From the NCBI RefSeq assembly GCF_030064675.1, contig NZ_CP116413.1, forward strand, positions 7,097,501 to 7,161,500: 64,000 nucleotides of DNA, read 5' to 3'. This DNA is from Crossiella sp. CA-258035 (lineage in GTDB: Bacteria; Actinomycetota; Actinomycetes; Mycobacteriales; Pseudonocardiaceae). Positions 19,186 to 27,746 of this stretch are shown here, one piece after another. How positions within the stretch are numbered: position 1 is the first letter of the stretch; each line of letters starts with the position of its first letter. The notes under the pieces are model-generated. The model ran no database searches, was not told the origin of the DNA, and saw nothing but the letters and a program-made list of their open reading frames with translations. A program made the translations under genes and the position numbers.

Positions 19186-20124
19186 GTGAACTATCTGCTC
19201 GCCGACCGCTATCGCCTTGACGGTGAGCTGGGCCGGGGCGGCATGAGCGTGGTCTGGCACGGGTTCGACACCGTGCTGGAGCGCGAGGTCGCGGTGAAGG
19301 AGCTGCGCACTCCGCCCGACTGGTCGGCCGCCACCGCCGCCGCGCAGCACGAGCGCATCCGGCGGGAGGCCACCAGCGCCGCCCGGCTCGATCACCCGAA
19401 CGTGGTGAGGGTGCACGATCTGGTGAGTGCGGACGGTCGGCCGTGGATCATCATGGAGCAGATTCCCAGCCGGTCGCTGCAACAGGTGGTGGACGAGGAC
19501 GGGCCACTGCCGCCGGCGGTGGTGGCGCGGATCGGGCTGGCCGTGGTGGAGGCGCTGGACAACGCGCACCACCGCGGAATTCTGCACCGGGACGTGAAAC
19601 CGGCGAACATCCTCATGGCCGATGACGGCCAGATCTTCCTGACCGATTTCGGCGTGGCCCGGCTGACCGAGGCGGAGACCGCGGCCACCACCGGCGCGCT
19701 GCACGGTTCGCCCGGCTATCTGGCGCCGGAGCGGTTGAAGGGGCAGCTGCCCCGGCCCGCCTCGGACTTCTGGTCGCTGGGCGCGACCCTGTACACCGCG
19801 GTGGAGGGGCGCTCGCCGTATGCGCGGGAGACCGCGGCGGCCACCCTGACCGCGACGATCACCGCGGAACCGCCGCCGCTGGCCAGAGCGGGCGCGCTGG
19901 CGCCGGTGGTCTCGGCGCTGTTGCGGCGCAACCCGGTGGACCGGCCGGGACCGGACCAGCTGCGCGAACAGCTCGAGCGGATCATGACCGGCCGCGCGGG
20001 CACTCCCCCGCCGCCGGTCCCGCCCACCGGCCCGCCGCCGCGCCGCACCAGCCTGCTCTTCGCCGGCATGACCATGCTCGCGATCAGCGTCGCCATCCTG
20101 GTCTACCTAACCCTGCGCCCCTAG
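19186..20124 (+). CDS. Ser/Thr protein kinase with C-terminal membrane anchor
   Basis: A 312-residue PknB-type kinase. Seen are the GELGRGGMSVVWHG P-loop, VAVKELR lysine, [10 protein letters not shown] catalytic loop (about 134), TDFGVARL and the GSPGYLAPE activation segment. After a Pro-rich linker, a single hydrophobic helix (about residues 287-310) ends the protein with almost no extracellular part, so no PASTA sensor is present. The start is taken as GTG 19186 (VNYLLADRYRL), where homology begins; GGAG lies 14 bases upstream, and the in-frame TTG 19147 is less likely. A 22-bp repeat array begins 6 bp after its stop. Confidence 0.9.
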   Translation: MNYLLADRYRLDGELGRGGMSVVWHGFDTVLEREVAVKELRTPPDWSAATAAAQHERIRREATSAARLDHPNVVRVHDLVSADGRPWIIMEQIPSRSLQQVVDEDGPLPPAVVARIGLAVVEALDNAHHRGILHRDVKPANILMADDGQIFLTDFGVARLTEAETAATTGALHGSPGYLAPERLKGQLPRPASDFWSLGATLYTAVEGRSPYARETAAATLTATITAEPPPLARAGALAPVVSALLRRNPVDRPGPDQLREQLERIMTGRAGTPPPPVPPTGPPPRRTSLLFAGMTMLAISVAILVYLTLRP

Positions 20125-20129
20125 CCCGC

Positions 20130-20273
20130 GTGTTGGCCGAACTCGTACGCAGTGTTGGCCGTTGTCGTACCCGGTGTTGGCCGTTCCTGTACCTGGTGTT
20201 GGCCGGGGCGCGCCCAGTTCGGCCAACACCAGGTACGAGTTCGGCCAACACTGCGTACGACAACGGCCAACAC
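20130..20273. repeat. 22-bp-period repeat array in inverted halves (4 forward, 3 reverse units)
   Basis: GTGTTGGCC occurs at 20130, 20152, 20174 and 20196, exactly 22 bp apart. Its complement GGCCAACAC occurs at 20221, 20243 and 20265, again 22 bp apart. Between the cores lie 13-base segments that keep a GTAC tetranucleotide, mostly as TCGTAC. The ends extend the symmetry (CCCGCG before, CGCGGG after), so the whole 144 bp can fold back on itself. It fills the gap between the convergent kinase and solute-binding-protein genes. Related copies lie at 24765-24795 and 52290-52400. Confidence 0.9.
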
Positions 20274-20283
20274 GCGGGTGGGG

Positions 20284-21765
20284 TTAGCCTGCGCGGATCG
20301 CGGACAGGCGGAGGCCGGTGGCTGGGTCGGGGGTGACCTCGGCCAGGCGGGTGGACCAGTAGAGGTGCCCGTGCGGGGACCACAGCGGGGCCAGCGGGAG
20401 CTCGCGGAGGGCGATGTTCTCGGCCAGGCGGAGGTCGCGGTCGGCGGCATCCGAGGTGGCCGCGGTAGTGATCAGCTCGGTGTAGGTGGCGTTGGTGAAG
20501 CCGACCTCGGTGGCCAGGGTGGTCAGCAGGGCGGTGGGGTGGGGGTAGTCGGCGCGGGCGGTGAGCAGGTAGGGGCCGTCGAAGCGGTGGTTCCGCGTGG
20601 ACTCGGCGTACTCGGCGGTGGGCAGGCCCTTGACCTTGATCTCCGGCGCGTTCAGGGAGAGGCGGAGCTGGGCGGCGAGGGGTTCGGCCCAGTTGCGCTG
20701 GTCGGTGTCCTGGTTGAAGTAGATCGTCAGGTTCTTGGGCAGCTCGCTCTGGCGGGCGAGCAGGGCGGCGGCCTGCACGTCGTGGTTGCAGGGGCGGCAG
20801 GCCGAGTCCTTGCGGTCCGCGCCGAGGGCCTGCGGCAGCAGCGCGGTGGCCGGGGTGACCCGGTGCGCCAGCGGGCCGGTGGCCAGGGCCTCGCGGTCGA
20901 TGCCCATGGACACCGCGTGCCTGCGGGCCTGGTCGGCGAACTCCGGGCGGGCCGGGAAGGCCAGGTAGGTGGCCTCCGGCTGCGGCCAGGTGGCGCTGCG
21001 GCTGGCGAACTGGCCGGTGAGCTGGCCGTGCTCGGCGGCCGGGATCTCGGTGGCCAGGTCGATCTTCCCGGCGGTGACCTGGGCGTACTGGGCCGCGGCG
21101 TCGGCGACCTGCACGGTGATGGCCTGGGACTTGGCCTTGGTGGCGCCCGCGTAGTCCGGGTTGGCGACCAGGCGGGTGCCTGCCGACCAGGGGCGTTCGG
21201 CGCGGAACGGGCCGTTGCCGACCAGCGTGGTCCAGTCCTTGCGGGTCAGCGCCGCTTCGGTCAGCGGGGCGAGCAGGGTGCTGGTCAGCGCGACCGGGAA
21301 GTGCCGCAACGGCTTGGCCAGGGTGACCTCCAGGGTGAGCTCGTCCGGCACGCCCACCTCGCGCACGCCCAGCTCGTCCAGCAGCGCGCCGGCGGCCCAC
21401 TTCTCCTGCCGGGCCGCCGCCCAGGTCTGGGCGTAGGACTTCGCGGTCACCGGGGTCTTGTCGTGGAAGCGCCAGCCCGGTCGCAGCCGGATCGTCCACC
21501 GCCGTTGGTCGGGAGATTCCACCCGTTCCGCGGCGGCCGGCACCGGGGCCGCGCCCGGGTTGTCCGCGGCCAGCAGCGGCGTCCACAGCGCGCCGGTCAA
21601 CAGCTTCCCTGGCTGGTCCACGGCCTGGCCGGGCAGCAGGGTGGCCGGTTCGGTCACCGCGATGGTGAACGTGCCCGGCTGGGGCGGCGCTGGGGTCTCG
21701 GCGGTGGTGCAGGCGGTCAGGGCGCTGACCGCCAGGGCCGTCAGCAGGGTGTCGCGGCGGCGCAT
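20284..21765 (-). CDS. Lipoprotein, family 5 extracellular solute-binding protein
   Basis: A 493-residue lipoprotein with signal MRRRDTLLTALAVSALTAC, whose lipobox LTAC places the lipidated cysteine at residue 19. The mature part resembles family 5 (peptide/nickel/oligopeptide) binding proteins of ABC importers: RRWTIRLRPGWRFHDKTPVT, LVGNGPFRAERP and a C-terminal LREL-PLAPLW segment. No permease or ATPase genes adjoin it, so it is an orphan or serves a distant transporter. A CRPC motif (about residue 300) is unusual. The start has a strong GGAGGAGG ribosome site 8 bases upstream. It is divergent from the LVIVD-repeat gene. Confidence 0.85.
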   Translation of the reverse strand: MRRRDTLLTALAVSALTACTTAETPAPPQPGTFTIAVTEPATLLPGQAVDQPGKLLTGALWTPLLAADNPGAAPVPAAAERVESPDQRRWTIRLRPGWRFHDKTPVTAKSYAQTWAAARQEKWAAGALLDELGVREVGVPDELTLEVTLAKPLRHFPVALTSTLLAPLTEAALTRKDWTTLVGNGPFRAERPWSAGTRLVANPDYAGATKAKSQAITVQVADAAAQYAQVTAGKIDLATEIPAAEHGQLTGQFASRSATWPQPEATYLAFPARPEFADQARRHAVSMGIDREALATGPLAHRVTPATALLPQALGADRKDSACRPCNHDVQAAALLARQSELPKNLTIYFNQDTDQRNWAEPLAAQLRLSLNAPEIKVKGLPTAEYAESTRNHRFDGPYLLTARADYPHPTALLTTLATEVGFTNATYTELITTAATSDAADRDLRLAENIALRELPLAPLWSPHGHLYWSTRLAEVTPDPATGLRLSAIRAG

Positions 21766-21850
21766 CCGGGCTCCTCCTCCGGGGGCGATGCCTTGTCCCC
21801 CACGGGAACCCAGCCTAGGTTGTTCCTGGCCGAACGATCGGGAGGGCGTC

Positions 21851-23224
21851 ATGGCGCTGGGGAAGAAACGGGCCGGGATCGTCGCGATGATCAGTGCACT
21901 GGCGCTGGCGGCCACCGCGCTACCGGCATGGGCGTGCGATGAGGAGCAGCCGGAGTTCCAGGCGCCCCCGGCCGCCGCCGGGCACGGGCACGGCAAGGGC
22001 GGCAAGGACACCGGCGCGGTCAAGAACGTCGAGCTGGTCGGCTCGGTGCCGGGCGCGCAGGGCGCGATCGCGCTGGACTTCCTGCAGTACGGCCGCAAGG
22101 ACGTGCTGCTGGTCTCCGGGCAGTTCGGCCTGAAGTCCTACGACATCAGCAAGGACCCGGCCAACCCGGTGCAGATCGGCGAGCTGGCCATGCCCGGCCT
22201 GTGGGAGACCGAGGACACCGAGGTCGACCCCAAGCGCAAGCTGGTCTTCCTGGCCAGGGACCCCAGGGCCTTCGGCGGCAACGTGCAGACCGGCAAGTCC
22301 GGGGTCTACATCGTCGACGCCAAGGACCCGGCCAAGCTGACCGTGCTCAGCTTCGTCGAGCTGCCTGCCGGGCACACCACCAGCTGCATCGAGGACTGCC
22401 GCTACCTGTGGACCGGCGGCCCGGCCAAGGCCGCGGACATGCCCGCCGACTGGGGCGGCCGGCCGGTGTGGGTCACCGACATCCGGGACCCGCGCAACCC
22501 CAAGGTCTTCCCCCAGCCCATCGACACCGGCCGCAACGACGGCAAGACCGACTACGTGCACGACGTGCAGGTCGACGCCACCGGCATCGCCTGGGCCTCC
22601 GGTCGCGGCGGCGTGCGCGGCTACCGGACCAGCGGCTGGCACTGGGACGCGGTGGCGAACAAGTTCCGCAAGGCCACCGCGTGGAACCCGGTGCCCTACG
22701 CCGGTGGCGGCATCGACGAGCTGGCCGCGGCCTCGAAGTTCATGCACAACAGCTACCGCCAGGTCGGCTGGCGCGCGGGCGACGGCGCTAACCCCTGGCA
22801 CTGGGGCGGCGGGGACCTGCTGTTCACCACCGAGGAGGCGTTCAACCCCGGCTGCGCGGCCGACGGCGTGCTGGTGATCGCCTCGCTCAAGGGCTCCTAC
22901 GGCGGCGAGGGCTGGCGCTCCACCAAGGAGGACCCGTTCCGGCTGAACACCGTGGGCACCTGGAGCGTGGCCGGGCAGGAGGGCAGCAACCCGGACAGCG
23001 GGGACTGCTCGGCGCACTACTTCGACATCCGCGGCAACATCCTGGTGCAGTCCTTCTACGCCCAGGGCACCCGGTTCCTCGATGTCAGCGACCCCACCAA
23101 CCCGACACAGGTCGGCTACTTCCGGCCGGCCGACGCCGCTTCGTGGGAACCTGCCTGGCACCGGGGACTGGCGTACGTGGCGGACAACAAGCGCGGCATC
23201 GACATCCTCAAGCTGACGAAGTAG
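21851..23224 (+). CDS. Secreted LVIVD-repeat beta-propeller-like protein
   Basis: A 457-residue exported protein with an N-terminal signal peptide (about residues 1-28, ending ALPAWA), followed by a His/Gly/Lys-rich patch (GHGHGKGGKD). Repeated segments such as SGVYIVDAKDPAKL, VWVTDIRDPRNPKV and TRFLDVSDPTNPTQV are LVIVD repeats, predicted to build a beta-propeller. The role is unknown, though such proteins are often surface or adhesion related. Conserved Cys pairs (SCIEDC) suggest disulphides. GGAGGG precedes the ATG by 4 bases. The next gene, also secreted, follows 22 bp downstream. Confidence 0.82.
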   Translation: MALGKKRAGIVAMISALALAATALPAWACDEEQPEFQAPPAAAGHGHGKGGKDTGAVKNVELVGSVPGAQGAIALDFLQYGRKDVLLVSGQFGLKSYDISKDPANPVQIGELAMPGLWETEDTEVDPKRKLVFLARDPRAFGGNVQTGKSGVYIVDAKDPAKLTVLSFVELPAGHTTSCIEDCRYLWTGGPAKAADMPADWGGRPVWVTDIRDPRNPKVFPQPIDTGRNDGKTDYVHDVQVDATGIAWASGRGGVRGYRTSGWHWDAVANKFRKATAWNPVPYAGGGIDELAAASKFMHNSYRQVGWRAGDGANPWHWGGGDLLFTTEEAFNPGCAADGVLVIASLKGSYGGEGWRSTKEDPFRLNTVGTWSVAGQEGSNPDSGDCSAHYFDIRGNILVQSFYAQGTRFLDVSDPTNPTQVGYFRPADAASWEPAWHRGLAYVADNKRGIDILKLTK

Positions 23225-23246
23225 GCACTCGAACCTGGGGGAAACA

Positions 23247-24761
23247 ATGACGATTCCCGACCAGCCGCGCGGTATCGACCGCCGTCACCTGCTCACCGGG
23301 CTCGGCGCGCTGGGCGCCGCCGCCGTGGTGGGCGTTGGCACCCCCGCCCAGGCAGACCCAGCCCGGGCCGCCGAGGCCGCGACCACGCCGATGGACCTGC
23401 GGTTCCGGATCGCGGCGCAGTTCCGGCCGTTCGCGCTGCTGGCGCCCGGGTTCGAGCAGTACGACAGCGCGGCCCCGCCGCTGCCCAGGGCCAGCGGGGA
23501 CTTCCTGGTGCGCACCGGGGTCAGCCCGCGTGCGCCGTTCGCCTCGGTGCTGGTGGAGGTCAGCGAGCTGGCCCCGCAGGCGTCGGTGGTGGCCGGGCTG
23601 GCGGCCAACTCGGCCAACCGGGTGCTGGCCCGCTACGACGCGGCCAAGGGCACGGCCAGCGTCGAGGTCACGGTCAACGGGACCACCACGGTGGTGAAGT
23701 CGGTGGCCGCGCGGCTGCGGGCGCCGTTCCGGTTCGCCTTCGTGGTCAACGAGAACGCGGTCACCGTGCTGCACGACAGCACCGGCACGGGCACCGGCTG
23801 GGTCCCGCTGGTGAGCGAGCGCGACGGGGTGTCCGCCAAGATCGACCTGCGCCGCCCGGCCACGCTGGGCACCTTCTCCTACGCCTATGGCGCGGGCGGG
23901 GACGGCGCGGTGGTGCTCGGGCGGGTGCGGGCCGGGTACTTCGGGCAGGCCGGGCTGCGGGACCTGCACGCGGTGCAGACCGCCGACGGCAAGCCGTTGG
24001 TGCGCAATGGGAAGCTCTACCTCACCGCGACCTGCGCCGGGCTCGGCTTCTTCCAGCAGGCGCACTGGGGCGTGTGGACCCTGGACCTCAAGGACCCCAG
24101 CCGGATCAGCCAGGTCGCGCAGCTGTACTTCAGCCGCGAGGACGGCGTCATCGTGGGCGACCACGCCGGGCAGATCGTGCTCGACGGCGACGAGTACATC
24201 GTGGCGATGAGCAGCTGGGGCGACTTCGCGTTCAAGGGCGTGCACGTCCGGCACCTGCGCACCAGGGCCAACGTGCTCTCCGGGGTGCACGTGCTGACGG
24301 CCAGGCGGCTCGACCTGCCCACCGAGGTCAGCGCCTGGGACCCGTCCATCACCAAGATCGACGGGCGCTGGCACGTCGGCTTCGTGGAGAGCCCGAGCCA
24401 GACCCCGTTCAACTTCCACCCCGCGCTGGCGGTGGCCCCGCGCGGCGCGGACTACCACGAGCGGCTCACCCTGCGCGGCCGGGACGCGGGCGTGCGGGAG
24501 TGCGAGGGCACCATCCTGCAGCGGGTCGGCGGGCAGTGGTACCTGCTGGCCAGCGACGGGATCGGGCGGCAGTACCGGGTGTACGACCTGGACGTGAACT
24601 TCCTGGGCACGCTGGACGCGCCGTACAAGACCAACATCCCGCACCCGCAGCTCGTGCCGGTGGGCAGGAACTGGCTGATGGTCACCTTCGACGGGACGCA
24701 GTACGCCGAGCCGGTGCTCGGCTACGGCGGGCACGGCGACGTGATCGTGATGCGCGCCTAG
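23247..24761 (+). CDS. Tat-exported beta-propeller-like protein of unknown function
   Basis: A 504-residue protein with a twin-arginine-type signal (GIDRRHLLTGLGALG) and an Ala-rich h/c region. The body has WD/GH43-like segments (VTFDGTQYAEPVLGY, SAWDPSITKIDGRWHVGF, GGQWYLLASDG), suggesting a five-bladed propeller like glycoside hydrolases of clan F or J. Catalytic residues cannot be assigned with confidence. The ribosome site is GGGGGAAAC before the ATG. It is probably co-transcribed with the LVIVD protein, so the two may act together at the surface. Confidence 0.7.
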   Translation: MTIPDQPRGIDRRHLLTGLGALGAAAVVGVGTPAQADPARAAEAATTPMDLRFRIAAQFRPFALLAPGFEQYDSAAPPLPRASGDFLVRTGVSPRAPFASVLVEVSELAPQASVVAGLAANSANRVLARYDAAKGTASVEVTVNGTTTVVKSVAARLRAPFRFAFVVNENAVTVLHDSTGTGTGWVPLVSERDGVSAKIDLRRPATLGTFSYAYGAGGDGAVVLGRVRAGYFGQAGLRDLHAVQTADGKPLVRNGKLYLTATCAGLGFFQQAHWGVWTLDLKDPSRISQVAQLYFSREDGVIVGDHAGQIVLDGDEYIVAMSSWGDFAFKGVHVRHLRTRANVLSGVHVLTARRLDLPTEVSAWDPSITKIDGRWHVGFVESPSQTPFNFHPALAVAPRGADYHERLTLRGRDAGVRECEGTILQRVGGQWYLLASDGIGRQYRVYDLDVNFLGTLDAPYKTNIPHPQLVPVGRNWLMVTFDGTQYAEPVLGYGGHGDVIVMRA

Positions 24762-24764
24762 AAC

Positions 24765-24795
24765 GGCCAACACTCCGTACGACTTCGGCCAACAC
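24765..24795. repeat. Two-unit copy of the 22-bp-period repeat
   Basis: GGCCAACAC at 24765 and 24787 lie 22 bp apart, with CCGTACGACTTC between them. The copy occupies nearly the whole 39-bp gap between the convergent stop codons of the Tat-exported protein and the GntR regulator. Units are in one orientation only, unlike the other two arrays. Confidence 0.85.
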
Positions 24796-24800
24796 GCGCG

Positions 24801-25457
24801 TCAGAGGGTGGCGGTGAGGCGGTCGTAGGCGAGGCGGAGGTGGGCCAGGAAGAGGTCGGTGGTGTGGGCGGGGTCGTCCGCGCGCAGAGCGGCGACCAGG
24901 GCGCGGTGCTCGGCCGGGACCTGGGCGCGGTAGTCGGTGCTGGCGCCGATGCGGCTGAGCAGGAACAGGATGATCTGCGCGCGGATGGCCGACCAGGCCT
25001 GGCGCAGCCGCTCGTGCCGGGTGGCGGCGTAGACCGCGTCGTGGAACTCCAGGTCCAGGCGCAGCATGTCGTGGTCGGTGGCGGCGGCGTGCATGCGGTC
25101 CACCACCTCCTCCAGCGCGGCCAGGTCGGCCGGGGTGGCGTGGGTGTGGAAGCGGGCCACCGCGAGGCGTTCCAGGGCCGCGCGCAGGGTGTAGAGCTCC
25201 TCGGCGTCCTCGGCCGACAGCGTGGTGACGGTGGCGCCGCGGTGCCACTGGGTGCGGACCAGGCCCTCGCGCTCCAGCTTGGCCAGCGCCTCCCGGATCG
25301 GGCCCCGGCTGACCTCCAGGCGGGCCGCCAGGTCGACCTCGCGCAGCGGCGTGCCCGGCGGGAAGGCGCCGTCGAAGATCGCGGCGCGGATGCGGTCGGC
25401 CACCTCGTCGGCCAGGCCGCGGCGGTCGGCTGGGCGCAGCGGCGTGGTCTCGGTCAC
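24801..25457 (-). CDS. GntR family regulator, FCD subgroup
   Basis: A 218-residue FadR-type repressor. The N-terminal winged helix includes LREVDLAARLEVSRGPIREA, the standard GntR recognition unit. The C-terminal helical FCD domain has the metal/ligand residues D-x(3)-H (LDLEFHDAVY) and a later His in RAQVPAEHRALV. The start is the GTG at 25457, because GGAGG lies 5 bases upstream; the upstream ATG at 25502 lies inside the operator palindrome. It is divergent from a VOC-family enzyme, which it probably controls. Confidence 0.9.
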   Translation of the reverse strand: MTETTPLRPADRRGLADEVADRIRAAIFDGAFPPGTPLREVDLAARLEVSRGPIREALAKLEREGLVRTQWHRGATVTTLSAEDAEELYTLRAALERLAVARFHTHATPADLAALEEVVDRMHAAATDHDMLRLDLEFHDAVYAATRHERLRQAWSAIRAQIILFLLSRIGASTDYRAQVPAEHRALVAALRADDPAHTTDLFLAHLRLAYDRLTATL

Positions 25458-25491
25458 GTTGTCCTCCAGCAGCCGGGCCGTCGATTGTCCC

Positions 25492-25503
25492 AATGTTAAC
25501 ATT
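25492..25503. promoter_or_regulatory. 12-bp palindromic operator AATGTTAACATT
   Basis: A perfect AT-rich palindrome lies between the divergent GntR and VOC genes, in a strongly GC-rich background. Its symmetry and position fit a GntR/FCD operator. Confidence 0.65.
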
Positions 25504-25538
25504 AAGACGTTCCCGAGCGACCTGACTGAGGAGTGCGC

Positions 25539-25952
25539 ATGTCGGTGCCCCGTTTCCACCTGGCGATCCCGGTCGACGACCTGGCCGCGGCGCGGCGGTT
25601 CTACGGCGAGACCCTGGGCTGCCCGCAGGGGCGGTCCTCGGACACCTGGGTGGACTGGAACTTCTACGGCCACCAGCTGGTCACCCACCTGGCGCCGCGC
25701 AACCCGGACGCGCACAACCCGGTGGACGGGCACGACGTCCCGGTGCCGCACTTCGGGCTGCTGCTGGGCACGGTGCAGTTCGACGAGCTGGCCGAGCGGC
25801 TGCGCGCGGCGGGCACCGAGTTCGTGATCGAGCCCTACCTGCGCTTCGCCGGGGAGAAGGGCGAGCAGTGGACCATGTTCCTGCGCGACCCGGCGGGCAA
25901 CGCGCTGGAGTTCAAGGCCTTCGCCCACGACGACCAGGTGTTCGCGGCCTGA
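25539..25952 (+). CDS. VOC (glyoxalase/bleomycin-resistance-type) family protein
   Basis: A 137-residue single-chain VOC protein: [22 protein letters not shown] at the N-terminus, and the closing strand [13 protein letters not shown] carrying the metal-binding Glu. Metal ligands would be His in the first strand, a mid-protein His (GHQLVTH or VPHFG) and the final Glu. It may be a dioxygenase or isomerase; the substrate is unknown. ATG 25539 has GAGGAG 5 bases upstream. A 15-bp perfect hairpin overlaps its stop codon. The divergent GntR regulator suggests a metabolite-inducible enzyme. Confidence 0.85.
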   Translation: MSVPRFHLAIPVDDLAAARRFYGETLGCPQGRSSDTWVDWNFYGHQLVTHLAPRNPDAHNPVDGHDVPVPHFGLLLGTVQFDELAERLRAAGTEFVIEPYLRFAGEKGEQWTMFLRDPAGNALEFKAFAHDDQVFAA

Positions 25953-25985
25953 CCGTTGGAGGGGTGGTGTGGTCAGGCCGCGAAC
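25940..25985. terminator. Terminator hairpin overlapping VOC stop codon
   Basis: Arms 25940-25954 and 25971-25985 form a perfect 15-bp stem with a 16-base loop. The left arm includes the last codons and stop of the VOC gene. The hairpin lies between convergent genes. Confidence 0.8.
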
Positions 25986-26018
25986 GGGACGCGGCGCGCT
26001 GGGCCGACGGCACGACGG

Positions 26019-26543
26019 TCAGCGGCGCGCCACGCCTGGCTGGTCTTCGATGGCCGGGCTGACCACCGGCCCGGGTGACGGGCTGGTGCCAGGGGTGACC
26101 GTGGTCTGGCCCTGGGTGGGCACCGGCGGATAGGTCTGGCCGGAGTCCTGCTGGAGCTGCTGGGCGTGCCGCTCCTCGATCCGCTCGTTCATCTCATCGG
26201 CCATCAACTGCTCCCGCTGGCGGGCCCTGATCCGGTTCAGGATCGCCATGGTGATCGCGTGCATGACACCCAGCAGCAGCAACACGATGCCGAGCTTGGT
26301 GACCACGGTCTGCACGGCGCCGCCGGCGTCCACGTTCATGGTCGAGATGATCATGAACAGGCCGAGCACCACCAAGTGGAACAGCACCGCGATCAGCCGG
26401 GCCATGGACGCGGCCGCGGCCTGGTCCCGGTAGCCCTGTTGCAGGTAGGCCTTGCCGCTGCGCAGGATCAGCTGGCCGTCGATGAGCACCAGGATCACTC
26501 CGAGCACCAGGAACGCCACATACCCGTTGAGGTTCTCGTCCAC
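26019..26543 (-). CDS. Small membrane protein with acidic/Gln-rich tail, unknown
   Basis: A 174-residue protein with three hydrophobic helices (about residues 8-28, 50-70 and 82-103), followed by a charged helix (RIRARQREQLMADEMNER) and a Pro/Thr-rich disordered tail. No known catalytic motif is seen. The start is GTG 26543 (VDENLNGYVAF), with GAGGAAG 8 bases upstream. It is divergent from an LCP-family gene across a gap that holds two adjacent palindromes. A role at the envelope is possible but unproven. Confidence 0.75.
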   Translation of the reverse strand: MDENLNGYVAFLVLGVILVLIDGQLILRSGKAYLQQGYRDQAAAASMARLIAVLFHLVVLGLFMIISTMNVDAGGAVQTVVTKLGIVLLLLGVMHAITMAILNRIRARQREQLMADEMNERIEERHAQQLQQDSGQTYPPVPTQGQTTVTPGTSPSPGPVVSPAIEDQPGVARR

Positions 26544-26566
26544 CCGACTCACTTCCTCGACGTCTG

Positions 26567-26608
26567 GACCAGCACGTGTTGGTCTGCCAGCCGGGTACCC
26601 GGCAGGCA
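26567..26608. promoter_or_regulatory. Two adjoining near-perfect palindromes
   Basis: 26567-26584 is an 18-bp palindrome with one mismatched pair (GACCAGCAC/GTGTTGGTC). 26585-26608 is a 24-bp palindrome with one mismatched pair and a perfect 14-bp centre GCCGGGTACCCGGC. They abut in the gap between the divergent membrane-protein and LCP genes and could be paired operators. Confidence 0.5.
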
Positions 26609-26669
26609 CGCTCGGTGAAACACCGGCACCACCGGGTCACGAACGGAGCGAACTGCGTAAGGTGACGTC

Positions 26670-27680
26670 GTGTCTGGTCACTATTACCGGGAGGCTCCGC
26701 CGGTGCAGGCGAAACCGCGTCGCAAACGGCGCTGGGGCCGAATCACGCTCATCGTGCTGCTGGTCCTGCTCATCGGGTTCGTGGTGTTCTGGTTCTACCT
26801 CGACTCCAAGCTGAACCGGATCAACGCGCTCAAGGACTACCCCGGCAGGCCCGCGGACACACCGGGCACCAACTGGCTGGTGGTCGGCTCGGACAGCAGG
26901 GAGGGGCTCAGCGAGGAGGACCGCGAGGAGCTGGCCACCGGTGGCGCGGCGGGCAAGCGGACCGACACGATGATGCTGCTGCACATCCCCGACGGCTCCG
27001 GACCGTCCACTTTGGTCTCACTGCCCCGTGACTCCTTTGTGGACATTCCAGGCAAGAAGAAGCAGAAGCTCAACGCGGCCTTCGCCCTCGGCGGGCCGGA
27101 GCTGCTGGTGCGCACGGTGGAGACCAGCACCGGCATCCACATCGACCACTACGCCGAGATCGGCTTCGGCGGGTTCGTGCACATCGTGGACGCGGTCGGC
27201 GGGGTGGACATGTGCATCGACAAGGCGATGAAGGACCCCAAGGCCGGGCTGGACGTCCAGGCGGGCTGCCAGGAGCTGGACGGCGCGCAGGCGCTGGGCT
27301 ACGTGCGCACCAGGGCCACCCCGCGCGCCGACCTGGACCGCATCGCGCGGCAGCGGCAGTTCCTCTCCGCGCTGGTGGACAAGGCGACCAGCTTCGGCAC
27401 CATCATCAACCCGTTCCGGTCGATCCCGTTGGCCAACAACACGGTGGAGACGCTGACCGTCAACGAGGGCGACCACCTGCACAACCTGGCCGGCCTGGCC
27501 TGGGCGATGCGCGGGGCGGCCGACGGCGGCCTGGTGACCACCACGGTGCCGCTGGGCGCCAGCCGCAGCGTGGCCGGGGTCGGCTCGGTGGTGCAGTGGG
27601 ATCCGGCCAGGTCGAAGCGGTTCTTCGAGGCGCTGAAGAACGACACCCAGATCCCGCAGGACCTGATCACCACGGGCTGA
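26670..27680 (+). CDS. LytR-CpsA-Psr (LCP) family cell-wall ligase
   Basis: A 336-residue protein with a basic N-terminus (KPRRKRRWGR), one membrane helix (about residues 25-46) and an extracytoplasmic LCP domain. LCP enzymes attach polymers such as arabinogalactan or teichoic acids from lipid carriers to peptidoglycan. Seen are VVGSDSREG, KRTDTMMLLH, the SLPRDSFVDIPG motif with the conserved Asp/Arg, KLNAAFALGG and the GYVRTRATPRADLDRIARQR motif. The start is GTG 26670. It is a single gene, with the ABC exporter operon starting 120 bp downstream after a structured leader. Confidence 0.92.
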   Translation: MSGHYYREAPPVQAKPRRKRRWGRITLIVLLVLLIGFVVFWFYLDSKLNRINALKDYPGRPADTPGTNWLVVGSDSREGLSEEDREELATGGAAGKRTDTMMLLHIPDGSGPSTLVSLPRDSFVDIPGKKKQKLNAAFALGGPELLVRTVETSTGIHIDHYAEIGFGGFVHIVDAVGGVDMCIDKAMKDPKAGLDVQAGCQELDGAQALGYVRTRATPRADLDRIARQRQFLSALVDKATSFGTIINPFRSIPLANNTVETLTVNEGDHLHNLAGLAWAMRGAADGGLVTTTVPLGASRSVAGVGSVVQWDPARSKRFFEALKNDTQIPQDLITTG

Positions 27681-27746
27681 CATCAACCGATCGGCTGATG
27701 CCGGTCATCCACCGCATCGACGGCCACCTGGGCGATCCGGAAACCC

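Noticed and set aside
20130-20273. Possible CRISPR array
   Set aside because: Period 22 bp, spacers short and similar to one another, units in both orientations, and no cas genes; classed as a different repeat.
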